A DNA stretch of 64,000 nt from Haematococcus lacustris. Its lineage: Eukaryota; Chlorophyta; Chlorophyceae; Chlamydomonadales; Haematococcaceae. The position numbers and the translations under genes were made by a program. The notes beneath the pieces were generated by a model. That model searched no databases. It was not told where the DNA came from and worked only from the letters and a program-made list of their open reading frames with translations. The stretch covers positions 8,782 through 72,781 of the forward strand of contig JASKMD010000018.1 in the NCBI GenBank assembly GCA_030144725.1, in the 5' to 3' direction. Shown piece after piece: positions 33,690 to 45,721 of this stretch (positions are counted from its first letter, which is position 1; every line of letters begins with the position of its first letter).

Positions 33690-35346
33690 GCATGCAGGAG
33701 ACTTACTTAAGATGATGGATAGCATTGTATTCAGCCAAGACTTTGTCACAGTCAGTCAGGTTGGACCTGGGCTCTCAGGTGTTGTGAGTGGAGTCATAAC
33801 CCTCCCACTGCACCAGGTAGAAACTGGCTTTGTTGTCTTTCACACCCTTGTGGTCAAGCAAACGCTCAACATAGTACACAGGGGTCTCATCCATCCATGT
33901 CACAGGAGGTGGCATGAAGCCAACATCAGTGCCAGTGTAAGGCTTGATGAGTGACACATGGAAGACAGGGTGCAGACGGTCTAGCTTGACAGCTACTGCA
34001 CCAACCAGTGGCAGGATCTCAAAGGGACCCACATACCTAGGTATGAGCTTACGAGCCTTCCCAGGCTGAAGCTTGAGGTTCTTGGTGCTGAGCAACACCT
34101 TCTGGCCCACCTTGTACTCAACGTCACGCCTGGCCTTGTTGGCATAGGCAGCCTGACGGGATTGGGCTGCAGCCATGCACTTCCTGGCATTGGCAACAGC
34201 ATCCTGCCACCAGCGGGTAAAGGCATGAGCAGAGGGACAACGGCCCCCATAAGGCAGATCACGTAGGCCAACAGTCACAGGGGACTGACCTGTGTTGACC
34301 AGGAAGGGAGTGGACTGGATGGACTCCTGCCACGAGTTGTTGACAGCAAACTCAGCCAAGGCTAAGTAGTCAGGCCAGTCAGATTGAGTAGGAGAGATAT
34401 AGTGCCTGAGCATCTCTTCTAACACACGGTTGTACCTTTCTGTCTGGCCATCAGACTGTGGATGATAAGATGATGAGAGGGCAGGCTTAGAGCCACAGCG
34501 CCTCATGACCTCACGCCAGAACACACTTGTGAACAGTGAGCCCCGGTCAGAGATCAGCTCAGCAGGCATGCCATGCAGTTTGTACACATGGTCAATGAAC
34601 AGTTGTGCAAAACGGCGTGCCTTCAGGTCCTCACGGCAGGGCACAAAGTGGACCATCTTGCTGAGCCTGTCCACAAAGACACAGATAGCATCATACCCAT
34701 GTGACCCAGAGGGTAGCTTGGTAATGAAGTCCATGGACACCGACTCCCAGCGGTAGTCAGGTATAGACAACGGGTTGAGTAGGCCACCTGGCTTGAGTGT
34801 AGACGCCTTGTCACGTTGACAGGCATCACATGTGGACACATAGTACCTGACGTCAGCACGCATTGTGTTCCACCAAAACACACGTGACACACGTTCCAGG
34901 GTTTTACTGATACCCACATGACCTGAATAGACTGCATCATGCATCTCGTGCAAAATGTGGTTGCGCAGCTCAGAGTCATTGGGGACCACTACCTTATCCT
35001 TACTAGTGAGCCGCCATAGGCCATGTGTGTCCCGGTACATGCTGGACAGATCAGCTTCAGCATTAAACGCAGGGTCAAGCCGGTATCCTTGGATGAGTTG
35101 ATCAGACAAACCCAGAGGATGGGCAGGAGCCGCAGGATAGTGCACTGAGGTGTCAGATGTACAGGTGACCAAGGGAACAAAGTCCCTGTTATGGCTTGTA
35201 TCAGTAGTATTTTCAGTAATTTCTGGAGTTGAGGAGGATTTCGCAGTGACTGCAGCAGGGGCATTGGCCTCAAGGGCTCGAGCCACACTAGCTCCCTCCC
35301 CCTCACAGGAAAGTTGGGCCCGCCTTCTGGTGAGCATTGCACACAC
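33690..35346 (-). pseudogene. Integrase and chromodomain of the Gypsy element
   Basis: The order shows a zinc-binding HHCC region (HEMHDAVYSGHVG...CDACQ), a DDE core (SMDFITKLP; LISDRGSLFTS; YHPQSDGQTERYNRVLEEML) and a C-terminal chromodomain (YYVERLLDHKGVKDNKASFY, then LVQWEGYD). The chromodomain is cut by TGA at about 33777-33775, after HNT, where the family has Trp. The same frame then continues EPRSNLTDCDKVLAEYN to a stop near 33710, so this is a simple nonsense change. Integrase inserts the cDNA, and the chromodomain usually directs it to modified chromatin. Confidence 0.85.
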
Positions 35347-35930
35347 AGTGGCACTTTCCTAGAGGCCAGTAATTAACCGGGATAAAGGGTCTGCTGGGTT
35401 GACAGGACCAGGAATATATTCTAGTTTAAAGTCAAACCCTAGACAGCAGCTCCATCCACCTAGCCTGACGCCTAGACAGATTTTTCTGTGTAGGCAGTGA
35501 AATCAAAGGCTTATGGTCGGTGAACAGAGTGAATGGCACACCTTCAAGGTAGCAACGCCATTCCTTGCATGCGGTGACAAGAGCAAGCATCTCTTGCTCA
35601 CCTGTGGTGTAGTTGACCTCAGCAGAGGACAACTGCTTGCTCAGATAGGCAAGGGGATACCCATCCTGCATCAGGACTGCACCTACTCCTTGGAGTGAGG
35701 CATCACAGTACACCTGGAAGGGTTGGGTGTGATCTGGCAGGCGCAGCATAGGCACGTTAGCCACAGCAGCTTTGAGCTCATAGAAGGCATGACGTTCATG
35801 GTCAGGCCAGGAGTGCCATGGAAAGGTGGCACTGAGCTTGCCACACAGATCAGTCAGGGGTGCTGAGATGGCACTGAAGCCTGGCACAAACTTGCGCACA
35901 AAGTTGGCAGCACCCAGGAAGGACTGCAGC
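35347..35930 (-). pseudogene. RNase H region of the Gypsy element
   Basis: The frame 35899-35432 holds FVPGFSAISAPLTDL (RT thumb/connection), VYCDASLQGVGAVLMQ, EQEMLALVTACKEWRCYLEG and LFTDHKPL, typical of the Ty3/Gypsy RNase H. Two frame breaks isolate it. One lies near 35930: upstream ends DPDKVLTG, while the matching DWPVPSSLTQLQ is in another frame. The other lies near 35435: SRV-stop instead of SRFDFKLEYIPG in the shifted frame. A TAG near 35360 separates it from the integrase. Confidence 0.8.
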
Positions 35931-35934
35931 TGGG

Positions 35935-37506
35935 TCAGGGACGAAGGGACAGGCCAGTCAACACCTTGTCAGGGTCCACAGAGATGGCACCAGCTGAGAT
36001 CACATGCCCAAGAAACCTGAGGGTGAGCTGCATGAACTCACATTTGGACATCTTGGCATACAGTTTGTTTTTACGCAGCAGGTCAAAGACAAGGCGTAGG
36101 TGCTGCAGGTGCTCAGGTAGAGACTTAGACATGACCAGTATGTCATCTAGGTACACTAGTGCACACTTGCCCAGGACAGATGCAAAAGCATCATTCATGA
36201 CACGCTGGAAGGTGGCAGGGGCATTGGTCAGGCCAAAGGACAGCACCTTGAATTGGAAGTGACCTTCATGAGTCCTGAAGGCAGTCTTGGGGACGTCCTC
36301 AGGAGTGATCCTGATCTGGTGGTAGCCAGCTTGTAGGTCAAGGGAGGAGAAGACAGAACACCCTGACAACCTGTCAAACAGATCATCAATCCTGGGCAGG
36401 GGGTATTGGTCACGTAGTGTGAGCTTGTTGAGCTGACGGTAGTCAATGCACATGCGTAGCTCACCTGACTTTTTCTGCACAAACAGGATGGGTGCAGCAT
36501 AGGGAGAGGAGCTGGGCTCAATCATACCTTTGGCCAGGTAGTCCTGGATCTGTCTCTTAAGCTCCTCTTGCTCAGGTTTACTGAGACGGTACATGGGGGT
36601 CACAGGTGGACGGGCGTCAGGGACCAGGGGTATGGTATGACCCACAGGACGTTCAGGGGGGGTATCAGTGAGTGGTTTAAATACATCACTGTACTCATTG
36701 AGTAGGGTTTGCAGCTCAGCTTTGATAGCTGCAGGTATGTGTGGGTTGTCTTGGTCACTGGGTGTACCAGGACTGGCAGAGGCTGAGCCTTCAGCCATGA
36801 CTAAAGCCACCACAGCACGGCCTCCTTTAAGGAGCCACCTGGACGCCTGGGTAGCTGAGATTAACTCAGGTTTGGCTTTGAGAGCATTGATTAAGAATGC
36901 AGGGGTTGGTCTTACAGCAGAACATTGCCCAACATACTTAGGGGCTGCCACAGCAGGACATGGCAGAGTCACAGCAGTCTTGCAACCAGCAGAAAGAGAA
37001 AGGGTTTTACCCTCATAAGAAAGGGTGGCCTTATTGGCAAACAACCAGTCACCACCCAGAAGCACATCATAACCCTGCACGAAGCTAGGCATGACCGTCA
37101 GCTTGCATGTGGCACAGTGGCCAGGCAGACACAGGTCTACAGCAGCAAATTGATGGCATGATAAAGTGGTATTGTCAGCAAGGGACCACTGTTGTGCTTT
37201 GGGTAGAGTAGACAGCAGCAGTGCATGCTTGGAAGCAAATGCTATGCTGATGAGAGAGTGAGTGGCACCAGTGTCGCACAAGAAGTGTGCCAGCAGCCAG
37301 CAGCCACTGATGAGCTTTGGAGTACAAGCTCTATGGCAATGCATGCTTGGCAGCAAAGTCGGTGCTGATGAATGAGTGTGTGGGGTTACAGCATACAGCC
37401 AGTCATCACCCAAAAACACATCATACCGCGGTAGGCGGGGCAGCAGACGGCGGAGCCGTGGGAGCTGTAGGGTAGGCACGGGGAGCGGCGGAGCCACCAG
37501 CGCCAC
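35935..37506 (-). pseudogene. Aspartic protease and reverse transcriptase of the Gypsy element
   Basis: CDTGATHSLIS (near residues 76-86 of the frame) is the retropepsin active site. The RT follows: GMIEPSSSPYAAPILFVQKK, RMCIDYRQLNKLT, SSLDLQAGYHQIRI, FGLTNAPATFQRVMND and the catalytic VYLDDILV, then LRFLGHVIS. The frame ends early near 35935 by a frameshift before the connection domain. The duplicated YDVFLGDDWL/YDVLLGGDWLF shows a partial internal duplication in the protease region. The sequence before about 37400 is probably not native protein. Confidence 0.85.
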
Positions 37507-39006
37507 CGGCGCGGCCGGAGTGACCAGGCCGGAGTAAGAGTGAGGGCGGCCCGGACGGCGGCGATCTGCGGACGAACAGCAGCCACAACACTAACACCAC
37601 CACACTTGCATGGGGTGACCCCATAGCCAGCAGCTGGTACAATGCTGAAGCCACAGCATTGTCAAGAGTGGGGTGTGCCAAGGACATGAGGTCCTTTGCC
37701 ACTGGGCCAGTTGGGGGGTGAGGCCCCTCTAAACAGTGACCACAGTCAACGCCATGTTCATGCACCCTTGTACCACACAAAGTGATGGTATTGCTGAAGT
37801 TGTTAATGTACTCCTGCAGGGTCACACTTAGAGACATGCACAGCAGCTTAGAATTTATTAGCTGGCCATGAGCATGGTTATGGTCAGTCACAGTCCTCCC
37901 CTACCATGTCAATGAAGTGCTTGCAAAGAGAGTCCCATGGGGTATACCCACTGTGTGTCAAGGCATCTGAATACCTGATGGACTTGAACATGAGGATGGC
38001 AGTGCAAGGGCAGGATCAAGGTTATTGTTAGCACAGTGCACCTCCAGATCCTTAAGGAAGGTGACAGCAAGTTTACCCTGAGCAAGGCTGTTATCAGACT
38101 AATGCTCAATCAGGGGGCAAGCCCCTGTGGGAGTGCACCACAGTGTCAGAGGCACAGCAGTAAGTGGTAGTGGGGCAGAACCACCAGCTAACCCAGCATA
38201 CTTCTGACAGATTGCAGCAATAGATGCTGATGGCTTGGGGACAGGCCTGCTAGGGCTCTATCCTACGGGAGTCCTGCCATAAGCAGGAGCACCCTGGGCC
38301 AGCACGTGCAACAGATGCAGCAGCAGCAGCAGCAGCAGTAGTGCATGGAGCATTGTGCACAGCAGGTGGGGCAGCAGGCTGGACAGCAGAGGTACCATTA
38401 CCTTCATGGGCTGCAGCATAGGCATGCGGACTTGTAGACCCACCTGCAGGCTGGGGACCAGCCTCCTGCAAGCCAGCAGACTGGGTGCAACAGCAGCAGC
38501 ACTGTGCATAACTGGCTGGGCAGCAGGCTGAGCAGCAGGCTGAGCAGCAAAGGTGTCACTACCTATAAGGGCTGCAGCAAAAGCATGGGGATATGTAGAC
38601 CCACCTGCAGGCTGGGGACCAGCCTCCTGCAAGCAAGCAGACCCAGCAGCAACGGCTTCAGCAGCGGCAAGCTTCTGCGTGAATAGCGCCCAGGAGGTCC
38701 TCGCGGGCCAGGAGGCCGGCCGGAGCTGCTCACTAGGCACGTCCCGCTCGCCAGCTATTCCGCCACTGTTACGCCCGCCTGCAAGGTCGACATATCCTAC
38801 AATGCACGGGCCCGCTCATAGAGAGTCTCCAGATATGCCTTATACTCGGCCCCATTTCGGCGAGCTCGATGTTTGTGTGTTTCGAGGCTTTGTTTAAGAG
38901 CGCTTAGCGCGAGCCTAATCCTCTGCAGTGACTGTGTAAGACACGCAAACACTTCGAACCATCTTTTACATGGTCGAGGCGGAGTGTTTACAGTAATTGG
39001 CTTATC
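37507..39006 (-). pseudogene. gag region of the Gypsy element, decayed
   Basis: Frames on the minus strand give a plausible gag start close to the 5' LTR (WFPTDKPITVNTPPRPCKRW, then ACLTQSLQRIRLALSALKQS, about 39020-38800). An alanine/glutamine-rich part with an internal duplication follows (QEAGPQPAGGST repeated, about 38640-38400). A gag-like stretch comes last (INSKLLCMSLSVTLQEYINN, about 37860-37790). Stops and frame changes separate these blocks, and I see no CCHC knuckle. Confidence 0.55.
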
Positions 39007-39018
39007 GGTCGGAAACCA
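39007..39018 (-). other. Probable primer-binding site of the Gypsy element
   Basis: Two bases after the 5' LTR, the minus strand reads TGGTTTCCGACC. A leading TGG pairs with the universal tRNA 3' CCA; which tRNA fits is not identified. Confidence 0.6.
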
Positions 39019-39020
39019 CT

Positions 39021-39320
39021 TGTAACGTGCAGCCTCATAAAGGCGACGTTGGACCGTTTGAACCATATGTAACACTGAGCCGGCCGCGAGGGCACTCGAG
39101 CCGCGGGTACTTAAACAGTCGGCCACAAGGCACCAACGTGAGAAGGCTAGGGCTGAGAACGGGGCCCCCTGGAATCGAACCAGTTGTCCTCACAGCTTAC
39201 GCTGCTAGGCTTAACCTGCCAACTCACACTAATGCGGTGTGACCGATATCCTGTAGCTGCCTCGGGTTAACCGCGACAGCCCAGACGACACTAAGGGACT
39301 ACGCGGAGCGCGCCCTTACA
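39021..39320 (-). repeat. 5' LTR of the Gypsy element
   Basis: 300 bp, identical to the 3' LTR except one base as far as I can compare by eye. The right target copy CCTAC follows at 39321-39325. Confidence 0.92.
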
Positions 39321-39572
39321 CCTACCGCCTGGCAGTGCAACAACCCAGCTCAGGCGTCCCACAATTGCATGCAGAACTGACAGCCTTCTTAGCCCCCATA
39401 TACACAGAGGCTACCCACCACCTGGCCACACTTGGCAGGACCAACCCTCAACAACCACCACGCCTGACATCAGTGGCAGGACGCCCGGCCAGGGAAGCTG
39501 TAGACACCGCAGCCACCATGCTCACAAACCTCCTACAAACCTGCAGGACAGCAGCTATAAAGACATGCAACA

Positions 39573-40249
39573 GGTCACCCCCGCCATTGGCCCCGCAATT
39601 CACTTTTTGACACCGTCTTTGATCCGCTCCATGTAATTCTTTCACCGTTGGGCTCTACATCCCACAACGGTGTCGCTAGCAGGTTAGGCCCTCTTTTGTC
39701 GATTGTAATGCATTGTGTCGACGACATGATTAGCTTCGCAATGTCATTCTCCATCTGTTTATATGCGTGTCGCAACAGGAGAGGTGGATTGGTGGCCGGA
39801 GGCATTTCCGTGCCGAGCAGCCTTTGCTGCCGTTGGACTAGGCAACTTGCGAATACATCTCAGGCAAGCACGGGGCGTCGTGTCTTAATGCGTGTAGCAT
39901 ACGATGCTAACACATGCTGCCAATTCTGCTGACCTCCACAGGTGCTTGGCTGTTTTGAGGATCAACACCAAACCCACACCAGCCCAAGGGTCTCCCAAGC
40001 AGCAGTGCACCAAGGCAATCAGCCCTTGAAAACAGTGAACTGGAGGTAGGTAAGGTTATATTATATGTCACCTTGTTTAGGTCCGTTTGATGTTCACTCG
40101 CACACTTCCGCAACGCATGACAGGCATGAACAGCTGAGGGTAGCACACAACTGTCATGAGCCTTAGTTTCGAACTATTTCTTCTTATTTCCAACCATGTT
40201 TTGTGGTGTGTGCCCCAAGCGCCCTTGTCTTTTACATTGTGTGTGCAGG
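39573..40249. other. No gene recognised
   Basis: Begins where similarity to Dualen ends. It may include 5' exons or promoter of the downstream transposase-like gene; acceptor-like gtgtgtgcag at 40240-40248 precedes its first clear exon. No repeat or RNA gene is seen. Confidence 0.45.
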
Positions 40250-43200
40250 ATGCCTGTAAATCACCCCCATCTCAAGAACCCAGCTGCAAGGGATCAGCCA
40301 GATGCTAGACGGTGTGCTGTTTGTGGACTCACGTCTGCAGCCAAGAATAAGGATGGATTTGTGATGGTTAAGAGGGTGGGGGAGGATGCGTGCCACGGCC
40401 GCTACCTGGTAGTCTTTGGCCACGCTAGCGTGTTGCTGGGCTGCGTGGTAGATGCATGCCAACGTGCAGGGCTTGCCCCCTTGGCGCATAGAGATTGCGT
40501 CAGGATGCATCAGAAGGAACAACCCCCTCCTCCCTCCCCTGCTCTGCAGCCACCTCCTCCTCCCCCCTTCTCCCTCCCCCTCTCCTCCCTCCCTCCCCAC
40601 CCCCCCCCCACCTCACCCCACCTCCTCCCTCCCCCTCCCACCTCACCCCCTCCCACCTCACCCCACCTCCTCCCTCCCCCCTTCCTGCCTCCCTCCACAT
40701 CTTCCTCCTCCCTCCCCACCTCGGCAGCCACACCTTCTCCCCCCTCCCTGCCACCCTCACTACATGGCAAGACCCTGGAGCAGCAGCCCCCTCCCCCCTC
40801 CCTGCCCCCAAAGCTGGATGACCTGCACCACGATCAAGTGTCTCCTTGCCCCTCCCCCCCGCCCTCCCTCCCGCTGCAGCCACCCTTGCCACCCTCCTCT
40901 CCCCAACCCTCTCCTCCAACCCCTCCCCAGCAGCCTCAGCAGCCCCCTCCCACCTTCACTGCCCACAAGTAAGTAGTAAGGGCTGTGGTTGAAGCTATGT
41001 GTCAGGTGCCAATGAAGTGGCATACAACGTCTGTAATGTGTCTATTGTTTTGCAGGTGTTGGCAATGTGGTGCCCTTCAGCAACCTGGAGGCTACCCTCA
41101 GGTCGCCCCACACCTGCCCTCTCCCTCATCGTCGGCGCGGCGGGAACACCTAGATACCGTGGAATCTCACTTGTGAGTGGGATACCAACAACACAACGTA
41201 TCAATACACCCGTTGCCAGCCCTCCCCCAACCAGCTATGCCAGCTATGCTCCATGCCATCCTTGCATCCTAGCATCCTTGCATGCTGCACGTGTGCATGT
41301 GCATTGCACAGGTGTTCTTCCGTCGACCACCACCAGCCAGAGCAGCCGGTCAGCCTGCCAGGAGCACCCCAGCCACAATTTGACAATGAGGCGGAGCTTG
41401 CAAGGGTAGCACAGTTCCAAGAGCACTTCCGTGAGCTGGATCAGGCATTGAATGCCTTGCAGCCACTTCCATGCCCACCTGCACAGCCTACCGGAACCCC
41501 CCTGAGGCTGTTCAACCGGTTTGCTGTGCTTGACCTAGAGTCTAATGTGCCAAAGGAGCAGGAGGCGCTTGAAGTGCAAGTGTTGCCTTCGGCACGCAGC
41601 CAAAAGCGCCGCCGCTTGCTGGTAGCCACTCCTCCAGCCCACCCCACCCTCCCCACCCCACCCTCCATGCAGCAACCCACCCCACCCTCCCTCCCCACCC
41701 TCCCCACCCTCCCCACCCTCCCCACCCTCCCCACCCTCCCTCCCCACCCCACCCTCCTTGCAGCAGCCCACCCTTCCCTTCCTACAGCAGCCCCGCCGCC
41801 CTGCAGCCCTGCAGCCCTGCAGCCCTGCAGACTTGGAGCAGTCTTGCAGGAGGTGCAGCCAATGTTGCTGCCTGTCACGGGCTCTCAAAAGCGGCAGCGT
41901 ACACAGCCCCCCTCCACAGCTACACCTGACCTCACCCTCACAACAGTCGCAACCACCAGCCCCGCAACCACATCCCACTCGGTGGTGTTGCGTCACATGG
42001 GCAGTGTGGCCCGTGTCCTAAAGCGGCTGTCTTGGAGTGACAGGGCTGCCGTCATCAGCTTGCTTCAAGAGCAGGGCATCATTGAGCAACCAGCAGGCTG
42101 GTTCTAGCCCGCATGAAGACCCTGAACCAAACCGGTACTTGCGGCAAGGCTGGAGGGCAGCGCCTGGCTGACCTGCAGGCAAAAGCCAACCTAGCGCGCT
42201 TGGTGCCCCCAGAGGTGAAGGAGCAGCGTCGTGTCACAGCGTTTGCTAAAGCCTCCGGTATGGACAGAGCGGCTGTTGCACAAGCAGTTAGCGAGAATGC
42301 TACAGCACTCACAACAGACCCCACCGGTCGCCTGTTGTACTTCACTGAGCGCTTGGACCACCGCGGCAACCCAGGGATCAGCCAGGCGCAGTTTGATGGG
42401 GTACGCCAGGCTTGGCATGACTACACCAAGCCATCTCCTTCCATGAAGGACCTGTGCCAGTTCTCTGAGCGCATGGTGGCCGGGTGCGTTGCTCAGCTTG
42501 GCATGCATGGGGTAGGTAGATAGGGTAGTGGGGTAGCAATGGGCATGCATGGGGTAGGCAGATTGGCAGTGGGGTAGGCAGAGGGGTAGTGGGGTAGGCA
42601 TGGGGCATGGTGACAATTGCTCAGCATGTGACGACTTGTCATGCATATCATGCTTGCACAGAAGCCAGAAGAGGACTCTTGTCACGGAGACAAAGCGATA
42701 CTATGACAGCTCAGAGGAGGAGATATGGCGGCAGTATTTCGAGAACTTTACTCCTTGTCGTGAAGCACGGGGGCCAGTGGCGCTGAGTCTGTTTGGGGAA
42801 CTGAAGCCTCGATGGGTCAAGAAGCTCACTGAGGCTCAGAGGCAAGTGTGCGTGTGCCGGACTTGCTGCAACATCAATTTCCTCCTCAAAGCCCTGGCCA
42901 AACACAAGAGCCTCTTGCAACTGCCTAGCTGTAACGTGCATGTAAGGCCACAGGCGTTGCACGTTGTCATCTCATGAGCTCCTATTAGTCGTTACACTAG
43001 CCTTGTGGACCCCCTTGAGCCCCACCCCCAGCCCCAGCTCCCGCACCAGCCACTGATTGATGACGGTGATGAAGACATTCACTCACCATTCTTAGATCCT
43101 AATCACGAGTTTGAGCACGGGGCAGCTGCATTCAGCCACCAAACCACCACCTCCCAGATCCCCACTCTCAGTGCCAGTGTTGTACGTGCCATGTGCATGT

Positions 43201-44550
43201 GCACATGTGACGCTGGTGTGCATCACATAGAGTGCATGCGTCGGTCTTGCTCAATGTGCAAAAGCAAGCAGCTGCATTTAAAGCCGGGTGTGGATGGGTC
43301 CACCATGTTGCTAGTCAAACAATATGCCCCCAAACAGCAAGAGAAGGGTCCACAAAAGGTAGAGTTAGTGTACCTTGAGCACAATGTGCATGAGGCATTG
43401 GCTTTGCTGAATCAGCAGTTGCCAGAGTACATCTGGCACCATCATATAGCACACCACCAGCTTGCCACATTCAGGGCGCACCAGACAGCTGTACACAGCA
43501 GTCACCCTGGCAGGGTTGTCATATCCTGTGACTGGTCAGAACGCTTCACTGTGCAGCGGCCACAAGAGATTCAATCAGAGCATTGGTGCCCACACACTGT
43601 GGGCATCCTTGTAGCATGTGTGTATTTTAAAACTGCCAGTGATGCCTACAGGGAAGAGACGGTCTATGTCTTGACAGATGGCAATGATCAGAGCGCACCA
43701 GCCACACAAGCCGCATTGTATCATCTTAAAGCGCAACGGTGGCATGGACTTGAAGGAGTTGTTCATGTGGTCTGATGGTTGTGCTGGGCAGTTCAAAGGT
43801 ACCCCAGCATTGCAACAACATCGTCGCATGGCACTGAACCTGTCTGTGCCATTGTGGTGGTCGTATGGTGCCACCTCCCACTTCAAGGGCAGGCATGACT
43901 CTGAGGGTGGAGTCTTGAAGCATAAGCTCAGGGATATGGTCCTGGCAGATCATGATGGCTTGGCCACGTGCAAGGCTCAACAGCTAACAACTGCTTTCAA
44001 TAGTAAGCACACAGAGCCTGCATCCCAAGTTGGGGCGTGCAAGGCCCACCGGGACAGGGCAAAAGTGATGAGGAGGGAGTGCTTGGTGTTGGATGAGGGG
44101 GTGGTGAAGGAGTGCTACAAGCAAGATGAGGATGCTGCCAGCTTCAAGGGTACGATACAAGGGTCTCGTGCACAACACAGCATGTATTTTCCTGCTGACA
44201 CTCAAGGTGAGCTCATGTGGTCGATGACGGCATGTGCTTGTGGTGCACGCATGAGCAACCCCCCTCAGCCGTGTGGTGCACAATGCCGTGGTTCGATGCC
44301 TCTTGAGCCAATGCCCATGCTGCTAGACAAGGAAGCTGCTAGGCAAGCTGCTTTGAATGCAGAGTGTATTAGGCTCATGCTCTTGGACACCCCTGATATG
44401 CCTCAATTTAATACACTGAACAAGGACCTATTGAAAGCATGGTGCAAGCACAACAACATCAGAGGGGTTTCAAGTAAATCAAAGAATGAGTTGCGTGACA
44501 TGTGCCTGCTGAAGTTGAGGGAGAAGGTTGAGGCACCACGGCACATGTAA
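40250..44550 (+). pseudogene. DDE-type transposase-like gene with SAP-like C-terminus, frameshifted
   Basis: Exon-like blocks: 40250-40968 (Cys-containing start CAVCGLTSAAKNKDG, then a long proline tract), 41056-41172 and 41312-42107 (ends QPAGWF-stop), a frame from ATG 42113 to about 42511, then about 42663-42930 and 43005-43775, then 43678-44550. The last two hold DWSERF (Asp 43530), WSDGCAGQFKG (Asp 43774) and HDSEGGVLKHK (43894-43926), a D-D-D/E layout. A Cys cluster (CMCTCDAGVHHIECMRRSCS) precedes them. The C-terminus LNKDLLKAWCKHNNIRGVSS plus KSKNELRDM resembles a SAP DNA-binding motif. One extra base near 43768 shifts the frame just before the second Asp, and a second frame change lies at 42107-42113. 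I cannot name the superfamily. Confidence 0.55.
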
Positions 44551-44699
44551 CACTGAAAGCCAGAGCCATCCCGAGCCGTCCCGACAACATAGTGCCAAGT
44601 GATGATGTAGCGCTGTCATGATGCAGCTTGTATTTGCATAGAGTCATGCCGCGACGCGAATGAGGTAACACTCACACAAATTAGCAGCGTCACCTGCGC

Positions 44700-45500
44700 A
44701 GTATCCATGGTCACCTGCGCAGTATCCATAAGGATACTGCTCTGTAGGCATGTTGATACTGCTCTGTAGTTATGTGGATACTGCTCTGCAGCCCTTTAAT
44801 ACTGCGCAGTAGGCATGTAGATGTTGCGCAGTAGGCATAAGGATACTGCTCTGTAGTTTATGGATACTGCTCTGTATGTATGTGCATACTGCTCTGTAGT
44901 CCTTGCATACTGCTCTGTAGTCATGTGGATACTGCGCAGTAAGCATGTGGATACCGCTCTGTAATTATGTGGATACTGCTCTGTATTAATATAGATACTG
45001 CTCTGTAGCTATTGAATACTGCTCTGTAATCATGTGAATACTGCTCTGTAGTCATTAGATACTGCTCTGTAGTCATGTGATACTGCTCTGTAGTCATGTG
45101 ATACTGCTCTGTAGGCACGTGATACTGCTCTGTAGGCATGTGATACTGCTCTGTAAACATGTGATACTGCTCTGTAATAATGTGATACTGCTCTGTAGGC
45201 ATGTGATACTGCTCTGTAGGCATGTGATACTGCTCTGTAAACATGTGATACTGCTCTGTAGGCATGAGATACTGCTCTGTAGTCATATGATACTGCTCTG
45301 TAATAATGTGATACTGCTCTGTAGGCATGTGATACTGCTCTGTAGTCATGTAATACTGCTCTGTAATAATGTGATACTGCTCTGTAGGCATGTGATACTG
45401 CTCTGTAGTCATATGATACTGCTCTGTAGTCATGTGATACTGCTCTGTAGTCATGTGATACTGCTCTGTAGTCATGTGGATACTGCTTTGTAAGCTATTG
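44700..45500. repeat. Array of TACTGCGCAGTA / TACTGCTCTGTAG repeats
   Basis: About 35 units, first with the perfect palindrome TACTGCGCAGTA, then mostly the degenerate form TACTGCTCTGTAG, separated by catgtgga-type spacers. Unit length is about 18-22 bp. Derived frames (MTTEQYH repeats) are not genes. Confidence 0.9.
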
Positions 45501-45721
45501 ATTTTTCTGTAGACCTGGTTCATGGTTTGTTACAAATTCAACATTCTCGCAATCTTTTGATATCTATTGTGTTCATTACTTTAACATCAAGGACACCATC
45601 GTTCATGGGTTGACACCTCGACTCTGCGCGTGCTTCATTTGCGCCAATTCATATGTGCGTGCCTGGGTATGTGCATGTTGGGGCACACCATAAGCTATGA
45701 ACCATACTGTCAAGACCCTCA

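Larger units (their letters stand above)
33172..39320 (-). mobile_element. Ty3/Gypsy chromovirus-type LTR retrotransposon (6,149 bp)
   Basis: Two 300-bp LTRs with TGTAA...TTACA ends lie in direct orientation, flanked by a 5-bp duplication CCTAC (33167-33171 and 39321-39325). It is inserted in Dualen copy 2; copy 1 shows the unoccupied site. Coding order on the minus strand is gag, protease-RT, RNase H, integrase, chromodomain. That order and the YLDD reverse transcriptase define Ty3/Gypsy. Several frameshifts and stops disable the coding region, although the LTRs differ at only one position that I can see. Confidence 0.9.
25568..39572 (+). mobile_element. Dualen-like retrotransposon, copy 2, decayed and nested with insertions
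   Basis: Homologous to copy 1 from the 5' exon-like region (VSHCISQLPGK at 25636) to about 39572, where similarity stops after catgcaaca. Everything 3' of that point (RT, PHD, RNase H, RLE) is absent, so 3' sequence was lost or displaced. That is unlike the usual 5' truncation of LINEs. Damage: frameshift near 27430, frameshift near 30610, TAG at 32504-32506 in the endonuclease, MITE at 32801-33123 and LTR element at 33172-39320. The 5' boundary is approximate. Confidence 0.8.
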
